Below, piece after piece: positions 23,765 through 32,596 of a DNA stretch of 34,180 nt (position 1 is its first letter; the number at the start of each line of letters is the position of its first letter). The stretch spans positions 1-34,180 of the forward strand of contig JAEPQF010000028.1 in the NCBI GenBank assembly GCA_017640685.1. Direction: 5' to 3'. The translations under genes and the position numbers were made by a program. Below the pieces are notes generated by a model that did no database searches, had not been told where the DNA came from, and was given only the letters and a program-made list of their open reading frames with translations. This DNA comes from Hyphomicrobiales bacterium. GTDB lineage: Bacteria; Pseudomonadota; Alphaproteobacteria; Rhizobiales; HXMU1428-3.

Positions 23765-24064
23765 TGCACGAAGAAGGAGCTCAGTCCTTATCCCCGTTTG
23801 CTTGGTTGGAAACTGAAGTGAAGAAAATGCAACTGAAGGCAAGGCTAACGCGGCGGTTTCTGGTGGGAAACTAAATCCGCATTATGCGACTGTTGCTTTT
23901 ACGGATGCTTGGTAGGCATCCGAAGTAAAGAAAATACAGCTTGAAGGAGCATTATGCGACTGTTGCTTTTACGAGTACTTGGTGAGCATCTGAAGTAAAG
24001 AAAATGCAACCTGAAGGAGCATCACGCGACGGTTGCTTGTGGGCAACCTGAAGGAGCATCAAAA
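23765..24064 (+). repeat. Hairpin repeat array ending in the recJ ribosome site
   Basis: A fragment of the long repeat (GCACGAAGAAGGAG, 23765-23788) opens the array. Short units follow: a worn one (about 23794-23816), one with GGTTTC/GAAACT (23850-23885), and three tandem units sharing GCGAC-x-GTTGC on the left and GAAGGAGCAT on the right. The first two (about 23886-23952 and 23955-24020) contain another unit in their loop, TTTTAC-GGATGC-TTGGTAG-GCATCC-GAA-GTAAAG, or a mutated form of it. The third (24025-24060) has a plain TTGTGG loop, and its GAAGGAG is the recJ ribosome binding site. Positions 23618-23764 hold nothing I can name. Confidence 0.8.
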
Positions 24065-25897
24065 ATGACAAAAGCATTAGCTGAAAATTTAGAAGAGACC
24101 GGCTTTCTTGGTATCAGCAAATCTGCCAAAGGTCTTATATGGCGCCAGCGCTTGGATGAGCAGGGCCGCAACCAAGGATTAGCTCTTTCTCAGATTGCCG
24201 GCATTCCCGAAATTCTAGGCCGTGTTTTAGCGGCAAGAGGCGCAACTATAGATACAGTTGAAAATTGGTTGAACCCTTCTTTGAAAGAATTCATGCCAGA
24301 CCCACATGTGATGCAGCATATGGAATTAGGCGCTAAACGCTTGGCTGAAGCCATAAAGAAAAAGCAAAAAATAGCAATCTTTGGTGACTATGATGTCGAT
24401 GGCGCGGTTTCTAGCGCTTTGATGAAATTGTTCTTAAATGCTCACAAGATTTCAGACACCCAAATTTATATTCCTGATCGTATCTTTGAAGGATACGGCC
24501 CAAACCCTGATGCCATAAACAGTCTCGTTGATAATGGCGCTGAATTAATTGTCACTGTTGATTGCGGTACAGTGAGCCACGATGCCTTAGGTGAAGCAAC
24601 CAAAAGGAACATCGATGTTATCGTGGTAGACCATCACCTGGCAGGTGAAACCTTGCCGGACGTTACCGCCGTGATCAATCCAAACCGGCAAGATGATTTA
24701 TCTGACCTTGGTCATCTTTGTGCAGGCGGTGTTGTTTTCATGCTGCTGGTCGCAGCAAAAAGAGTTCTATCTCAAGAAGGGTACTATAAAGACGAAGGAG
24801 TAACACCTCCTGATTTAATGGCCTATCTTGACCTAGTCGCCCTTTCAACCATTTGCGATGTTGTGCCTTTAAAAGGCTTAAACAGGGCCTTTGTAGCCAA
24901 GGGACTGCAAGTCATGCATAAGCGCCACAATGTTGGCTTAAGAGCTTTGGGAGATGCCGCAGGCCTGACCACAGCGCCAACACCATATCACCTAGGTTTC
25001 TTACTCGGCCCACGCATTAACGCAGGTGGGCGCATAGGCTCATCAGAGCTCGGTGCTAAGCTTTTGTCAGAGCAAGATGACATTGAAGCAGACCGCATCG
25101 CAGCCTTGCTGAATAAGTTAAATGATGAACGCAAGGAAATGGAAAAACTCACTTTAGAGGAAGCAACAACCAGAGTAAGCGATCTCATTGATGAGAACCC
25201 AGAGATGTCGATTATTTTCGCAGGCTCAAAAGATTGGCACAAAGGCTTGGTTGGCCTCGTTGCAAGCCGGTTAACTGATAAATTCCGCCGCCCCTCTTGT
25301 GTGCTAAGTATTGATGAAAAGTCCAAAACGGCAACTGGTTCTCTGCGTTCAATTTCAAGCGTTGATATTGGCCGTGTTGTTCAAAAGGCAAGAGATGAAG
25401 GCATGATCTTAAAAGGAGGGGGCCATGCTATGGCAGCTGGCCTTACTTTAGAAATAGATCGATTGGCTGAAGTTGAGGCTTATTTTGCAAAAGAGCTTAG
25501 CAAAGCCGTAACAACGGAACGCGCTAGAATGGGGTTAGACATAGACGGGGCACTAACAGCCAACGGTATTTCACCTAATTTTATGGATCAGCTCGAGCGA
25601 GCAGGCCCATTTGGCGCAGAGAACCCACCACCACGCTTTGTGTTGCCATCACATAGGGTGAAATTCTCTAAAATTGTTGGCGACAATCATGTCAAATGCA
25701 CTTTGGAAGCCAGTGATCAATCTCGTATAAACGCCATTGCCTTTCGTGCGGCAAACACTGATTTAGGGGAGTTGTTGCTTGACCGAACAGGCGAACCATT
25801 GCATATAGTGGGGCAATTACGACGCAATAGTTGGAATGGCCGCGAAACCATTGAGCTAACAATTGAAGATGCCGCAAAACCGGTAAAGTCGTTTTAA
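24065..25897 (+). CDS. recJ: Single-strand-specific exonuclease RecJ
   Basis: This 610-residue protein is the 5'-3' single-strand DNA exonuclease of recombinational and mismatch repair. The DHH-superfamily motifs are present: GDYDVDG (Asp108-Gly113 region), DCGT, DHH at 189-191, and the DHHA1 motif GGGHAMAAG near residue 457. The C-terminal OB-type domain (LERAGPFGAENPPPRFVLPS and after) is complete. Length is normal for alphaproteobacteria (about 600). The ATG at 24065 is set by AAGGAG at 24051-24056, eight bases upstream. That ribosome binding site belongs to a dispersed hairpin repeat whose outer stem is broken in this copy. Confidence 0.95.
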   Translation: MTKALAENLEETGFLGISKSAKGLIWRQRLDEQGRNQGLALSQIAGIPEILGRVLAARGATIDTVENWLNPSLKEFMPDPHVMQHMELGAKRLAEAIKKKQKIAIFGDYDVDGAVSSALMKLFLNAHKISDTQIYIPDRIFEGYGPNPDAINSLVDNGAELIVTVDCGTVSHDALGEATKRNIDVIVVDHHLAGETLPDVTAVINPNRQDDLSDLGHLCAGGVVFMLLVAAKRVLSQEGYYKDEGVTPPDLMAYLDLVALSTICDVVPLKGLNRAFVAKGLQVMHKRHNVGLRALGDAAGLTTAPTPYHLGFLLGPRINAGGRIGSSELGAKLLSEQDDIEADRIAALLNKLNDERKEMEKLTLEEATTRVSDLIDENPEMSIIFAGSKDWHKGLVGLVASRLTDKFRRPSCVLSIDEKSKTATGSLRSISSVDIGRVVQKARDEGMILKGGGHAMAAGLTLEIDRLAEVEAYFAKELSKAVTTERARMGLDIDGALTANGISPNFMDQLERAGPFGAENPPPRFVLPSHRVKFSKIVGDNHVKCTLEASDQSRINAIAFRAANTDLGELLLDRTGEPLHIVGQLRRNSWNGRETIELTIEDAAKPVKSF

Positions 25898-25967
25898 AAT
25901 TAAAGCCTTTGAAAAAACAGAAAAAAGTAAAAAAGCGTAAAAAAAGTGATTTTTTTCAAATCAAGGC

Positions 25968-25996
25968 TTGCAAAGCACGTAAAACTTTTTTATAGC
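25968..25996 (+). promoter_or_regulatory. Candidate promoter of tRNA-Glu
   Basis: TTGCAA (25968-25973), 17 bp, then TATAGC (25991-25996). The tRNA begins 20 bp after the -10. The A/T-rich stretch just upstream (25898-25960) could act as an UP element. Confidence 0.45.
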
Positions 25997-26015
25997 AGGT
26001 GCTTCAGAACTTTAA

Positions 26016-26090
26016 GCCCCCTTCGTCTAGTGGTTAGGACGCAAGATTTTCATTCTTGAAACAGGAGTTCGATTCTCCTAGGGGGTGCCA
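26016..26090 (+). tRNA. tRNA-Glu (anticodon TTC)
   Basis: This 75-nt cloverleaf has acceptor stem GCCCCCT/AGGGGGT (first pair G-T), D arm with TCTAGTGGTTAGGA, anticodon stem CAAGA/TCTTG with loop TTTTCAT (TTC at 26049-26051), and T arm CAGGAGTTCGATTCTCCTA. CCA is encoded. TTC is the only Glu anticodon normally needed. Confidence 0.97.
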
Positions 26091-26165
26091 CTTTCTTAAA
26101 GCCAATTTTGAAGTCATAGGCTTTATCTTCTCCATATCATCATAAACATTTGAATAGTCATTACT

Positions 26166-26642
26166 CTATGGAAGAAATGGTTTAAGAGCCTCTATATGTT
26201 CTGGATAAAGCTTGGCTATCTCATCTCTATTCGCTATTTCCCAATCTCGATAATCAAACCCAGGGCTCACAGCTTCCCCAACCAGCCCATAATCACCTGA
26301 GAGCAACTCACTCGCCTTCCAAAAGCCTCCAGGAACAGTCAATTGGCGCTCATGGCCTTCGCCAAGCAATGTCTCTGAAAGCTCACCCTCAGGTGAAACT
26401 GTCACATAGCGCAGCAAACCACCCCCTTCATAAAAATGAATAATCGGAGATTTGTTCCGATGTAAAAGGCCATGTGGCCTCTCTTGGTCAAGCATATAAT
26501 GAATGGTTGTAAGAAGAGAGCGCTTCCCACCCTCTCTATCTGGGCAGTCAATCTCTTCGGGCGAGCGATAAGTTTCTTTAAACCATCCCCCTTCTTCATG
26601 GCGAATAAGATCTAATTTTTTGATAGTTTCTTCAGCGCTCAT
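26166..26642 (-). CDS. Cupin, DUF985 family
   Basis: This 158-residue protein is a small beta-barrel cupin (DUF985/Cupin_5). Landmarks are the N-terminal EEGGWFKETYRSP, then LLHRNKSPIIHFYEGG, and VPGGFWKASEL, with a closing GLVGEAVSPGFDYRDWEIAN. The family has no agreed function; some members bind metal or sugar-like ligands. The ATG at 26642 is chosen because GGAG lies nine bases before it; the longer frame to 26681 adds an unrelated hydrophobic leader. It is a single gene between a tRNA and a permease. Confidence 0.85.
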   Translation of the reverse strand: MSAEETIKKLDLIRHEEGGWFKETYRSPEEIDCPDREGGKRSLLTTIHYMLDQERPHGLLHRNKSPIIHFYEGGGLLRYVTVSPEGELSETLLGEGHERQLTVPGGFWKASELLSGDYGLVGEAVSPGFDYRDWEIANRDEIAKLYPEHIEALKPFLP

Positions 26643-26886
26643 AAAGTCAGTCTCCGAGATTAATAATAGGGCATGAAACAAACAACTTAACCAAACTCTA
26701 TTTGAGTTTAAATACGAAAAACTCTTTACACCCGAATTCCCGCGCGTATAAATAAAACTGCACTAAAGATGAAGAAAATAAAATCTTTAACTAGAATTCA
26801 ATTTTACAGTCACTTTTTAAAGCACATTATAAATGCTTGAAGTGAAAATAAAAAATAAAGAAGAATGAACAAGGCGTAAAATTGAT

Positions 26887-27852
26887 ATGGCAGGCCTCTT
26901 AAATAATATCGTCCCATTTTTTGGTTTGATCATTCTAGGCTTCATTGGCGGACGCATTTTCAGGCATGAAGAAAACAGTCTTTTGTGGCTTAACAGATTT
27001 ATTATCTATGCTGCATTGCCTCCATTGATTTTCCAAATCATCAGAAAAGCCCCGCCAGAAGGGTTATTGAACCTGCCATTTTTTATGGGCACAACCCTCA
27101 GCACATTCATCATTTTTGCTGCAACCGCTATAATCATGCGATTTGCCTATCACGCCTCATTAACCAAAATGGGTATTCAAGGTGCGGCTGCAAGCTATGG
27201 CAATATCGGCTATATTGGCTTACCCTTGTGCTTAGGCGTTTTTGGAACCGAAGCGGCCATACCGGCCATCCTGGTTTTTTGTTTTGATAATACGCTCCAA
27301 TTCGTACTCGTCCCGTTATTCAATGCGCTAGATAATGAGGGGCCAGTAAAGGTGAGAGAACTAGTCAAAAAGATTATGCTAAAAGTCTTTTTGCACCCTT
27401 TCTTACTGGCAACAATGGCAGGAATATTGTTTTTAGCCGGCGATATCCCAGTGCCAGTGCCGTTAGATAGATTGCTTTCAATGCTTGAAGGAGCAGCGGG
27501 CCCATGTGCGTTATTTGCGTTAGGGGTAACGGTTGCTCAGCAACCAGCTCTTAGGTTTAAGATGGAATTTTCAATCATCATCTTGGCTAAAATTATCATC
27601 CATCCGCTCTTAACATTTCTGATTTTAAGTTATATCGGCGGGTTTGATAAAATCTGGATGGGGGTCGCCATTCTTATGGCAGCATTGCCAACAGCATCAA
27701 ATGTGTTTGTTATGGCATCAGACTACAAGACCTATGTCGATGGTACATCGAATAGCATTTTAATAAGCACTGTCATTTCTTTTGTTACAATTTCAGCACT
27801 GCTCTTATTATTTCAAAATGGTCTCATTCCCTTAAATTTGTTTGCTAGATAA
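26887..27852 (+). CDS. AEC-family transporter
   Basis: This 321-residue protein has about ten membrane segments in two inverted halves, the layout of the auxin efflux carrier (AEC) family. It begins LLNNIVPFFGLIILGFIGGR, has SYGNIGYIGLPLCLGVFG in the middle (the conserved N-x-G-x-x-G-L-P motif), and ALPTASNVFVMASDY near the end. Bacterial members carry malonate, malate or other carboxylates. The substrate here is not clear. No adjacent metabolic gene gives a hint, and the start lacks a strong ribosome binding site. Confidence 0.85.
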   Translation: MAGLLNNIVPFFGLIILGFIGGRIFRHEENSLLWLNRFIIYAALPPLIFQIIRKAPPEGLLNLPFFMGTTLSTFIIFAATAIIMRFAYHASLTKMGIQGAAASYGNIGYIGLPLCLGVFGTEAAIPAILVFCFDNTLQFVLVPLFNALDNEGPVKVRELVKKIMLKVFLHPFLLATMAGILFLAGDIPVPVPLDRLLSMLEGAAGPCALFALGVTVAQQPALRFKMEFSIIILAKIIIHPLLTFLILSYIGGFDKIWMGVAILMAALPTASNVFVMASDYKTYVDGTSNSILISTVISFVTISALLLLFQNGLIPLNLFAR

Positions 27853-28018
27853 TAAAGATGCATGAAGAGAACTCATAACTAGATAAAAAAAAGTGATTAA
27901 GTTGTGAACACACTTTTGCCCCTCAATCTTGACCAATAGTCTCTAATATGTCACCAACAGAAGCAAAAGAAGCCATATAAACGTAATGGATAACGATAAA
28001 TAAAGAGGGTTCCTTTCA

Positions 28019-29017
28019 ATGTCTGATCAAGTCAAGCAGCTGGCGAAGCATTGTCTAAAATATAGAGAGTCAAGCTCAGCGCGGGCTAATTTTCAGCTTG
28101 TTACCACGGTAGCTCTTTTTATCATTTCATGTTTGGCTATGTATCAAAGCTTGATAAATATCGGCTATTGGCTCACTCTCATTTTGGCTTTACCAACTGC
28201 AGGTTTGGTGTTGCGTCTTTTTATCATTCAGCATGATTGTGGTCATGGCTCTTTTTACAACAATAATAAGTTAAATGATCGAGTTGGCAGGTGCATGTCC
28301 CTGTTCACCATCACACCTTATGCGTATTGGAGGCGGTTACACGCACTTCATCATGCCGGTTCCGCCAATCTAGATAAGCGCGGTTATGGTGACATAGATA
28401 CATTGACAGTCAAAGAATATTACGCATTGTCGAAATTGAAACGACTGGGGTATAGAATTTATAGAAACCCGTTTTTCTTGATGCTCATTGGTGGCCCAGT
28501 ACATTTTGCACTATTACAACGATGGCCTCTATCCTTTTCAAAACCATCTTTGCAAATGTGGGGCAGTGTTATGGGGCTGAACCTGTCAATGATACTCTTT
28601 TATGGGGCCATTATTTGGTACATCGGTTGGCTCCCATTTTTAATGCTGGCTATTCCGGTAACTTTGATTGCAAGCTCTATTGGGGTTTGGTTATTTTATA
28701 TTCAGCATCAGTTCGAAGACACTCACTGGGAAACCAGCCAACACTGGGATCGTAAAACGGCGGCACTCTATGGTAGCTCGTACTACGCCCTACCAAAAGT
28801 CCTGCAATGGTTCACAGGCAATATCGGCATTCACCATGTCCATCATTTGTGCAGTGCTATTCCTAACTATCGTCTGCAAGAATGCGTGGATGATGAACCA
28901 GAGTTGAAAAAGATCAACTATCTAACCATCCGCCAAAGTTTAAAATATGCAAATTTATCTTTGTGGGATGAAGAGTTAAAGAAACTTGTTTCTTTTTCAA
29001 CTGCCGCAAAAGCGTAA
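28019..29017 (+). CDS. Membrane fatty acid desaturase
   Basis: This 332-residue membrane protein has the three histidine clusters of acyl-lipid desaturases that bind a di-iron centre: HDCGH at 72-76, HALHH at 108-112 and HHVHH at 272-276, with further histidines in HQFEDTHW (230-236). Four membrane segments fall between the clusters. It probably introduces a double bond in membrane lipids, often raised in the cold. GAGGG upstream of the ATG may serve in initiation. The position of the double bond cannot be told, and the family also includes hydroxylases with the same boxes. Confidence 0.88.
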   Translation: MSDQVKQLAKHCLKYRESSSARANFQLVTTVALFIISCLAMYQSLINIGYWLTLILALPTAGLVLRLFIIQHDCGHGSFYNNNKLNDRVGRCMSLFTITPYAYWRRLHALHHAGSANLDKRGYGDIDTLTVKEYYALSKLKRLGYRIYRNPFFLMLIGGPVHFALLQRWPLSFSKPSLQMWGSVMGLNLSMILFYGAIIWYIGWLPFLMLAIPVTLIASSIGVWLFYIQHQFEDTHWETSQHWDRKTAALYGSSYYALPKVLQWFTGNIGIHHVHHLCSAIPNYRLQECVDDEPELKKINYLTIRQSLKYANLSLWDEELKKLVSFSTAAKA

Positions 29018-29196
29018 AAGCAATTTCGGCAAATGAAACGAAGTTTAATTTCGCTTTTAAATATCCATCATTTGGAAAGGCATATCCTAGCAAAAGGGTG
29101 CGTTTAACCTCAGTTTACAACCAAGGAAAAGCCTGAGCTTAGTGGCTTTACATATTGGTAGCTTTAACTTGGTTGCTTCAACTCATAGATAAGAAC

Positions 29197-30057
29197 ATGC
29201 TGAAATCAGCCCTTATAATGGTATTGGGAATGCTCTGCATTCCCCTAGGAGATGCCGCTGGTAAACTTTTGAGTAATGTCCATGGGATAGAGCCATTTTT
29301 CATTGCTTGGAGCCGTTTTTTTCTGGGTGCTTGTATGTTTATGCTGCTAATGGCAGGGAAAAACCTCAATTTAAAACTATTACTTGATTGGCGCATTTGG
29401 TTAAGAGGAAGTTTAATAACAGGTGGCATCCTTTCAATTTTAACAGCCCTTCAAACTGAACCCATTTCAAATGTGTTTGCAGCCTTTTTCATCGGGCCAA
29501 TTGTCTCTTACTTTGGGTCTGCGTTGTTTTTAGGTGAAGCGATAACAAAAAGCAGAACGGTTCTTTTATTCATTGGTTTTTGTGGCGTGTTATTGGTCGT
29601 AAAACCAGGGATAGATATGTCTCCAGGCATGGGGTTTGCTTTTCTGGCAGGAGTATTTTACGGAAGCTTCTTGATATCAAGCAAATGGTTGGCAGAAAGA
29701 GCAAGCTCAAGACAATTGCTTTTGTCCCAATTGTTAGTTGGTACGATCTTGCTTATGCCAGTTGGTGTGCCATCAATGCCAGAACTTGGTGTAGAGAGCT
29801 TATTGCTGGTTCTCTTAAGCGCTGGGGCTTCAGCAATAGGGAATTTATTGCTCATTATCGCCAACCAAAGGGAAGATGCCAGCAAATTGGCTCCGCTCAT
29901 TTACACGCAACTTTTAGCTGCAACGGTTTATGGCATCTTCATTTTCAACACCTATCCAGATAAGTGGAGCTTGTTAGGCTTGGGAATTATATGTTTTTCA
30001 GGTTTTGCAGCCTTTTTCATTTCAAGAGAAAGAAAAAGCTCAAAAATATCGGCCTAA
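29197..30057 (+). CDS. EamA/DMT-family transporter
   Basis: This 286-residue protein has about ten membrane segments in two EamA repeats; the family exports metabolites and amino acids. The first repeat begins LKSALIMVLGMLCIPLGDAA and holds the usual Arg-Phe-hydrophobic motif (WSRFFLGACMFML). The second begins near PGMGFAFLAGVFYGSF. A TTG at 29155 would add 14 residues; the ATG at 29197 places the first membrane segment at the N-terminus as usual. No substrate can be given. Confidence 0.8.
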   Translation: MLKSALIMVLGMLCIPLGDAAGKLLSNVHGIEPFFIAWSRFFLGACMFMLLMAGKNLNLKLLLDWRIWLRGSLITGGILSILTALQTEPISNVFAAFFIGPIVSYFGSALFLGEAITKSRTVLLFIGFCGVLLVVKPGIDMSPGMGFAFLAGVFYGSFLISSKWLAERASSRQLLLSQLLVGTILLMPVGVPSMPELGVESLLLVLLSAGASAIGNLLLIIANQREDASKLAPLIYTQLLAATVYGIFIFNTYPDKWSLLGLGIICFSGFAAFFISRERKSSKISA

Positions 30058-30130
30058 GTAGCTTTGGTTAATAATGAAAGCCGACATATTCTTAAACGTT
30101 ACACTTTGAGCATGACGAGCTGGTTTCAAT

Positions 30131-30550
30131 TTACCATTTGCCAATATTTTTCATAGACGCCCAGGGCTCTTGCTTTTGCAAAGATGTTCCTTTTTGTAAA
30201 AGCTCAATAGAGATATTATCAGGCGAGCGAATAAACGCCATGCGACCATCTCTGGGTGGTCGGTTAATCACGACCCCCTGATCCATAAGCTTTTGGCATG
30301 TTTCATAGATGTCATCAACTTCATAAGCTAAATGCCCAAAATTCCGCCCTTCATCATAAGGCTCTGGATCCCAATTATAGGTCAGTTCTATTTGAGCATT
30401 TTCATCACCGGGCGCTGCGAGAAAGATCAAAGTGAAGCGCCCCGCCTGCGACTCTTTTCGTCTAAGTTCAACCAGGCCTAATTTATTACAATAAAAATCG
30501 AGAGATTGTTCAATATCGGTAACGCGAACCATAGTATGTAAATAACGCAT
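30131..30550 (-). CDS. gloA: Lactoylglutathione lyase-like (glyoxalase I)
   Basis: This 139-residue protein has the two beta-alpha-beta-beta-beta modules of the VOC fold. The metal ligands of glyoxalase I are all present: His5 (YLHTMVRV), Glu55 (QIELTYNW), His73 (FGHLAYEV) and Glu116 (ISIELLQ). It would isomerise the hemithioacetal of methylglyoxal and glutathione. The length matches bacterial GloA, with a small extra tail. A start at ATG 30550 fits the family exactly. Confidence 0.9.
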   Translation of the reverse strand: MRYLHTMVRVTDIEQSLDFYCNKLGLVELRRKESQAGRFTLIFLAAPGDENAQIELTYNWDPEPYDEGRNFGHLAYEVDDIYETCQKLMDQGVVINRPPRDGRMAFIRSPDNISIELLQKGTSLQKQEPWASMKNIGKW

Positions 30551-31051
30551 AAATTTATATCCCAGCCAAAAAGTGTGAAATCATCCTACATCAGATGATG
30601 GTGATAAGTTGTGCAAAGGTGAGTGATTCGTAAAAAATATGCCTTTGTCATAGCAAAAAGACTAAAAAACAGCCATTAGATAAAAAAACAAAAATTTATT
30701 AAGAGTTTTTTTACCCTTTTAAATTGCGTTGGTGAATAGCTTTTTTATCTATTAAAAACAGTAGTTTCAGTAGCAAGATGGAGTTGAAAACTCAATTTTT
30801 GAATGTGGAGAACAGGCCTCATCTTAAATTTTCTGCTGGTCTCTTTCATAGTTAATGCTATTTTCAAATGGCTAGAAATGGTTTGACGAACTTCATTTAA
30901 AGGGTCTAAACGGCGGCCTCTTTTCATTGAATGGTTTGATAGAAAATCAAACAAAGATTTTTTTAACTCAGTCCAAAATATGAAGAAGTGTAGCGTTTAA
31001 GAAGTAGCGTCAGATCTTGTTGTTAATTAGTTATTAGCGGGGGTAAGCGGC
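30551..31051. other. Gene-free gap before the cold-shock gene
   Basis: This 500-bp gap has no convincing gene. A 60-residue minus-strand frame (start ATG near 30927) has no ribosome site or recognised family and is left out. The region is A/T-rich in its middle (30650-30760). The last 200 bp could be a long 5' leader of the cold-shock gene, but no known cold box is visible. Confidence 0.25.
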
Positions 31052-31639
31052 ATGGCGGCGAAAATATCGCCACAAGTCACCGAAGGTGATATCACTCAGC
31101 TCGATGAAGATGGAGCGCTCGATGTCATAGAGGTTGCTGGGGCAATTAAATGGTTTGATGCTTCAAAGGGTTACGGGTTTATAGTGCCGGATAATTCGGC
31201 AATGGAAGACGTGTTGTTACACGTGACTTGCTTGAGAGCAGGTGGTTTCCAAACAGCTTATGAAGGCGCAAGGGTTGTTGTTGAAGTTCTTGATCGTCCA
31301 AAAGGGTTGCAAGCATTTCGCATTGTAAGCATGGATGAATCAACAGCTGTGCATCCATCTCAATTACCACAAAGAACACATGTTACTGTTGTTCCAGAAA
31401 GCGATTTTGAACGCGCTGCGGTAAAATGGTTTAACAGAGTGCGCGGCTTTGGTTTTTTAACGAGAGGCGAGGGCACAGAAGATATTTTTGTGCATATGGA
31501 AACACTTCGTCGTTTCGGGTTTGCTGAGCTTCGCCCAGGTCAAACAGTTATGGTTCGTTATGGATATGGCTCAAAAGGTCTTATGGCGGCTGAACTAAAA
31601 CCTGATGGTGCGCCAACAAACCTTCCTTTCTCACATTAA
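31052..31639 (+). CDS. Two-domain cold-shock protein
   Basis: This 195-residue protein has two cold-shock (OB-fold) domains, which bind single-stranded RNA and DNA and loosen RNA structure. Domain 1 is at about residues 30-92: [19 protein letters not shown], with RNP1 KGYGFI and RNP2 DVLLHV. Domain 2 is at about 126-190: [15 protein letters not shown], with RNP2 DIFVHM. A 25-residue N-terminal extension and the 30-residue linker are as in other alphaproteobacterial double-CSD proteins. A terminator follows at 31718. Confidence 0.93.
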   Translation: MAAKISPQVTEGDITQLDEDGALDVIEVAGAIKWFDASKGYGFIVPDNSAMEDVLLHVTCLRAGGFQTAYEGARVVVEVLDRPKGLQAFRIVSMDESTAVHPSQLPQRTHVTVVPESDFERAAVKWFNRVRGFGFLTRGEGTEDIFVHMETLRRFGFAELRPGQTVMVRYGYGSKGLMAAELKPDGAPTNLPFSH

Positions 31640-31656
31640 GTGAATGAAGATTTTAG

Positions 31657-31681
31657 TATTACCGGTGTATGACTGGTAATA
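31657..31681 (+). other. Hairpin after the cold-shock gene
   Basis: TATTACCGGT and ACTGGTAATA pair over 10 bp with one G-T, loop GTATG. It lies 17 bp after the stop codon and before the terminator, perhaps a 3' stability element. Confidence 0.4.
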
Positions 31682-31717
31682 CGCGCTAAATCAATTTTTG
31701 ATAAAGCTGATAGATTG

Positions 31718-31746
31718 CGGGGTACATGTGTGCCCCGTTTTTTATT
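31718..31746 (+). terminator. Rho-independent terminator of the cold-shock gene
   Basis: CGGGGTACA and TGTGCCCCG pair with one G-T and a 2-nt central loop, followed by TTTTTTATT. After it, 31747-32034 holds no gene that I can support. Confidence 0.85.
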
Positions 31747-32034
31747 GCCAAAATTGAAATAGCCTAGATTGGTTTAAGTCATTTATGAGTTTACGGCCTA
31801 GTTGGTCAGCTCGTAAGCTTCATTTCTGCGACAAGTTACAATATTGAGATGAATGACGGTTTTGAGTTAGAATGACCTAGCCAACGCTTATTTGCTCTAT
31901 ATCTTCTTGAAATGAAGCGCAGGATTAGAGATAGCTGTGAAGATTTAATATTTTTATGATTATTTTTCATATAATGATAAAATAAGTCTTGCCGAACCTT
32001 AAAATTAAAGGTAATCAATGCCTCTCAGCAATTG

Positions 32035-32111
32035 CGGGGTATAGCTCAGCCTGGTAGAGCACTGGTTTTGGGAACCAGGGGTCGCGAGTTCGAATCTTGC
32101 TGCCCCGACCA
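32035..32111 (+). tRNA. tRNA-Pro (anticodon TGG)
   Basis: This 77-nt cloverleaf has acceptor stem CGGGGTA/TGCCCCG, the C1-G72 pair typical of bacterial tRNA-Pro, an anticodon stem CTGGT/ACCAG with loop TTTGGGA (TGG), T arm GCGAGTTCGAATCTTGC and an encoded CCA. It precedes the NDUFS4-like gene, a pairing common in alphaproteobacteria. Confidence 0.97.
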
Positions 32112-32218
32112 CGATGAATTAATCTAATAAGTTCAAATCGTGGTTTAATTGCTAGCAAAAGTTCAGTACATTCAAAGTGTGACAAACATTTATAAGCTGA
32201 ACGAAATGAGGAAATATA

Positions 32219-32524
32219 ATGGTCGCACGCATTTATCGCCCAAGTAAAAATGCTATGCAATCTGGAATGGGATCCACAAAATTGTGGTACCTAGAATATA
32301 CACCTGAATCTCCAAAAAGTTTCGATCATGTTATGGGCTATTGCAGCTCGTCAGATATGAAATCTCAAATCAAATTAAAGTTTGAAAGCCAAGAAGAAGC
32401 TATCGACTATTGTAAGCGACATGGCATTCCTTATGAAGTGATCACTGAACAATCTAGAAAACATCGCCCACGCACATACGCTGATAATTTCCGCTATGGC
32501 CGGATCGGCACGTGGACACACTAA
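32219..32524 (+). CDS. NDUFS4-like complex I subunit
   Basis: This 101-residue protein belongs to the ETC complex I conserved-region family, the bacterial counterpart of the mitochondrial 18-kDa (NDUFS4) accessory subunit that stabilises the N-module. The family pattern is ARIYRPSKNAMQSGMGSTKL, then WYLEYTP, FESQEEAIDYCKRHGIPYEV and the C-terminal YADNFRYGR-x-x-WTH. GAGG just upstream of the ATG is a good ribosome site. The gene is found in alphaproteobacteria as a stand-alone unit away from the nuo operon, as here. Confidence 0.93.
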   Translation: MVARIYRPSKNAMQSGMGSTKLWYLEYTPESPKSFDHVMGYCSSSDMKSQIKLKFESQEEAIDYCKRHGIPYEVITEQSRKHRPRTYADNFRYGRIGTWTH

Positions 32525-32596
32525 ACTTGCCTCTAGAATAGTCACATAAAACTATAAATTTCCTGTTGCGAATAAGTGTTATGAAACGTATATATA

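Noticed and set aside
30745-30954. Minus-strand frame of 69 codons before the cold-shock gene
   Set aside because: There is no ribosome site, the start is TTG or an internal ATG without support, and no family is recognised. It cannot be fully excluded.
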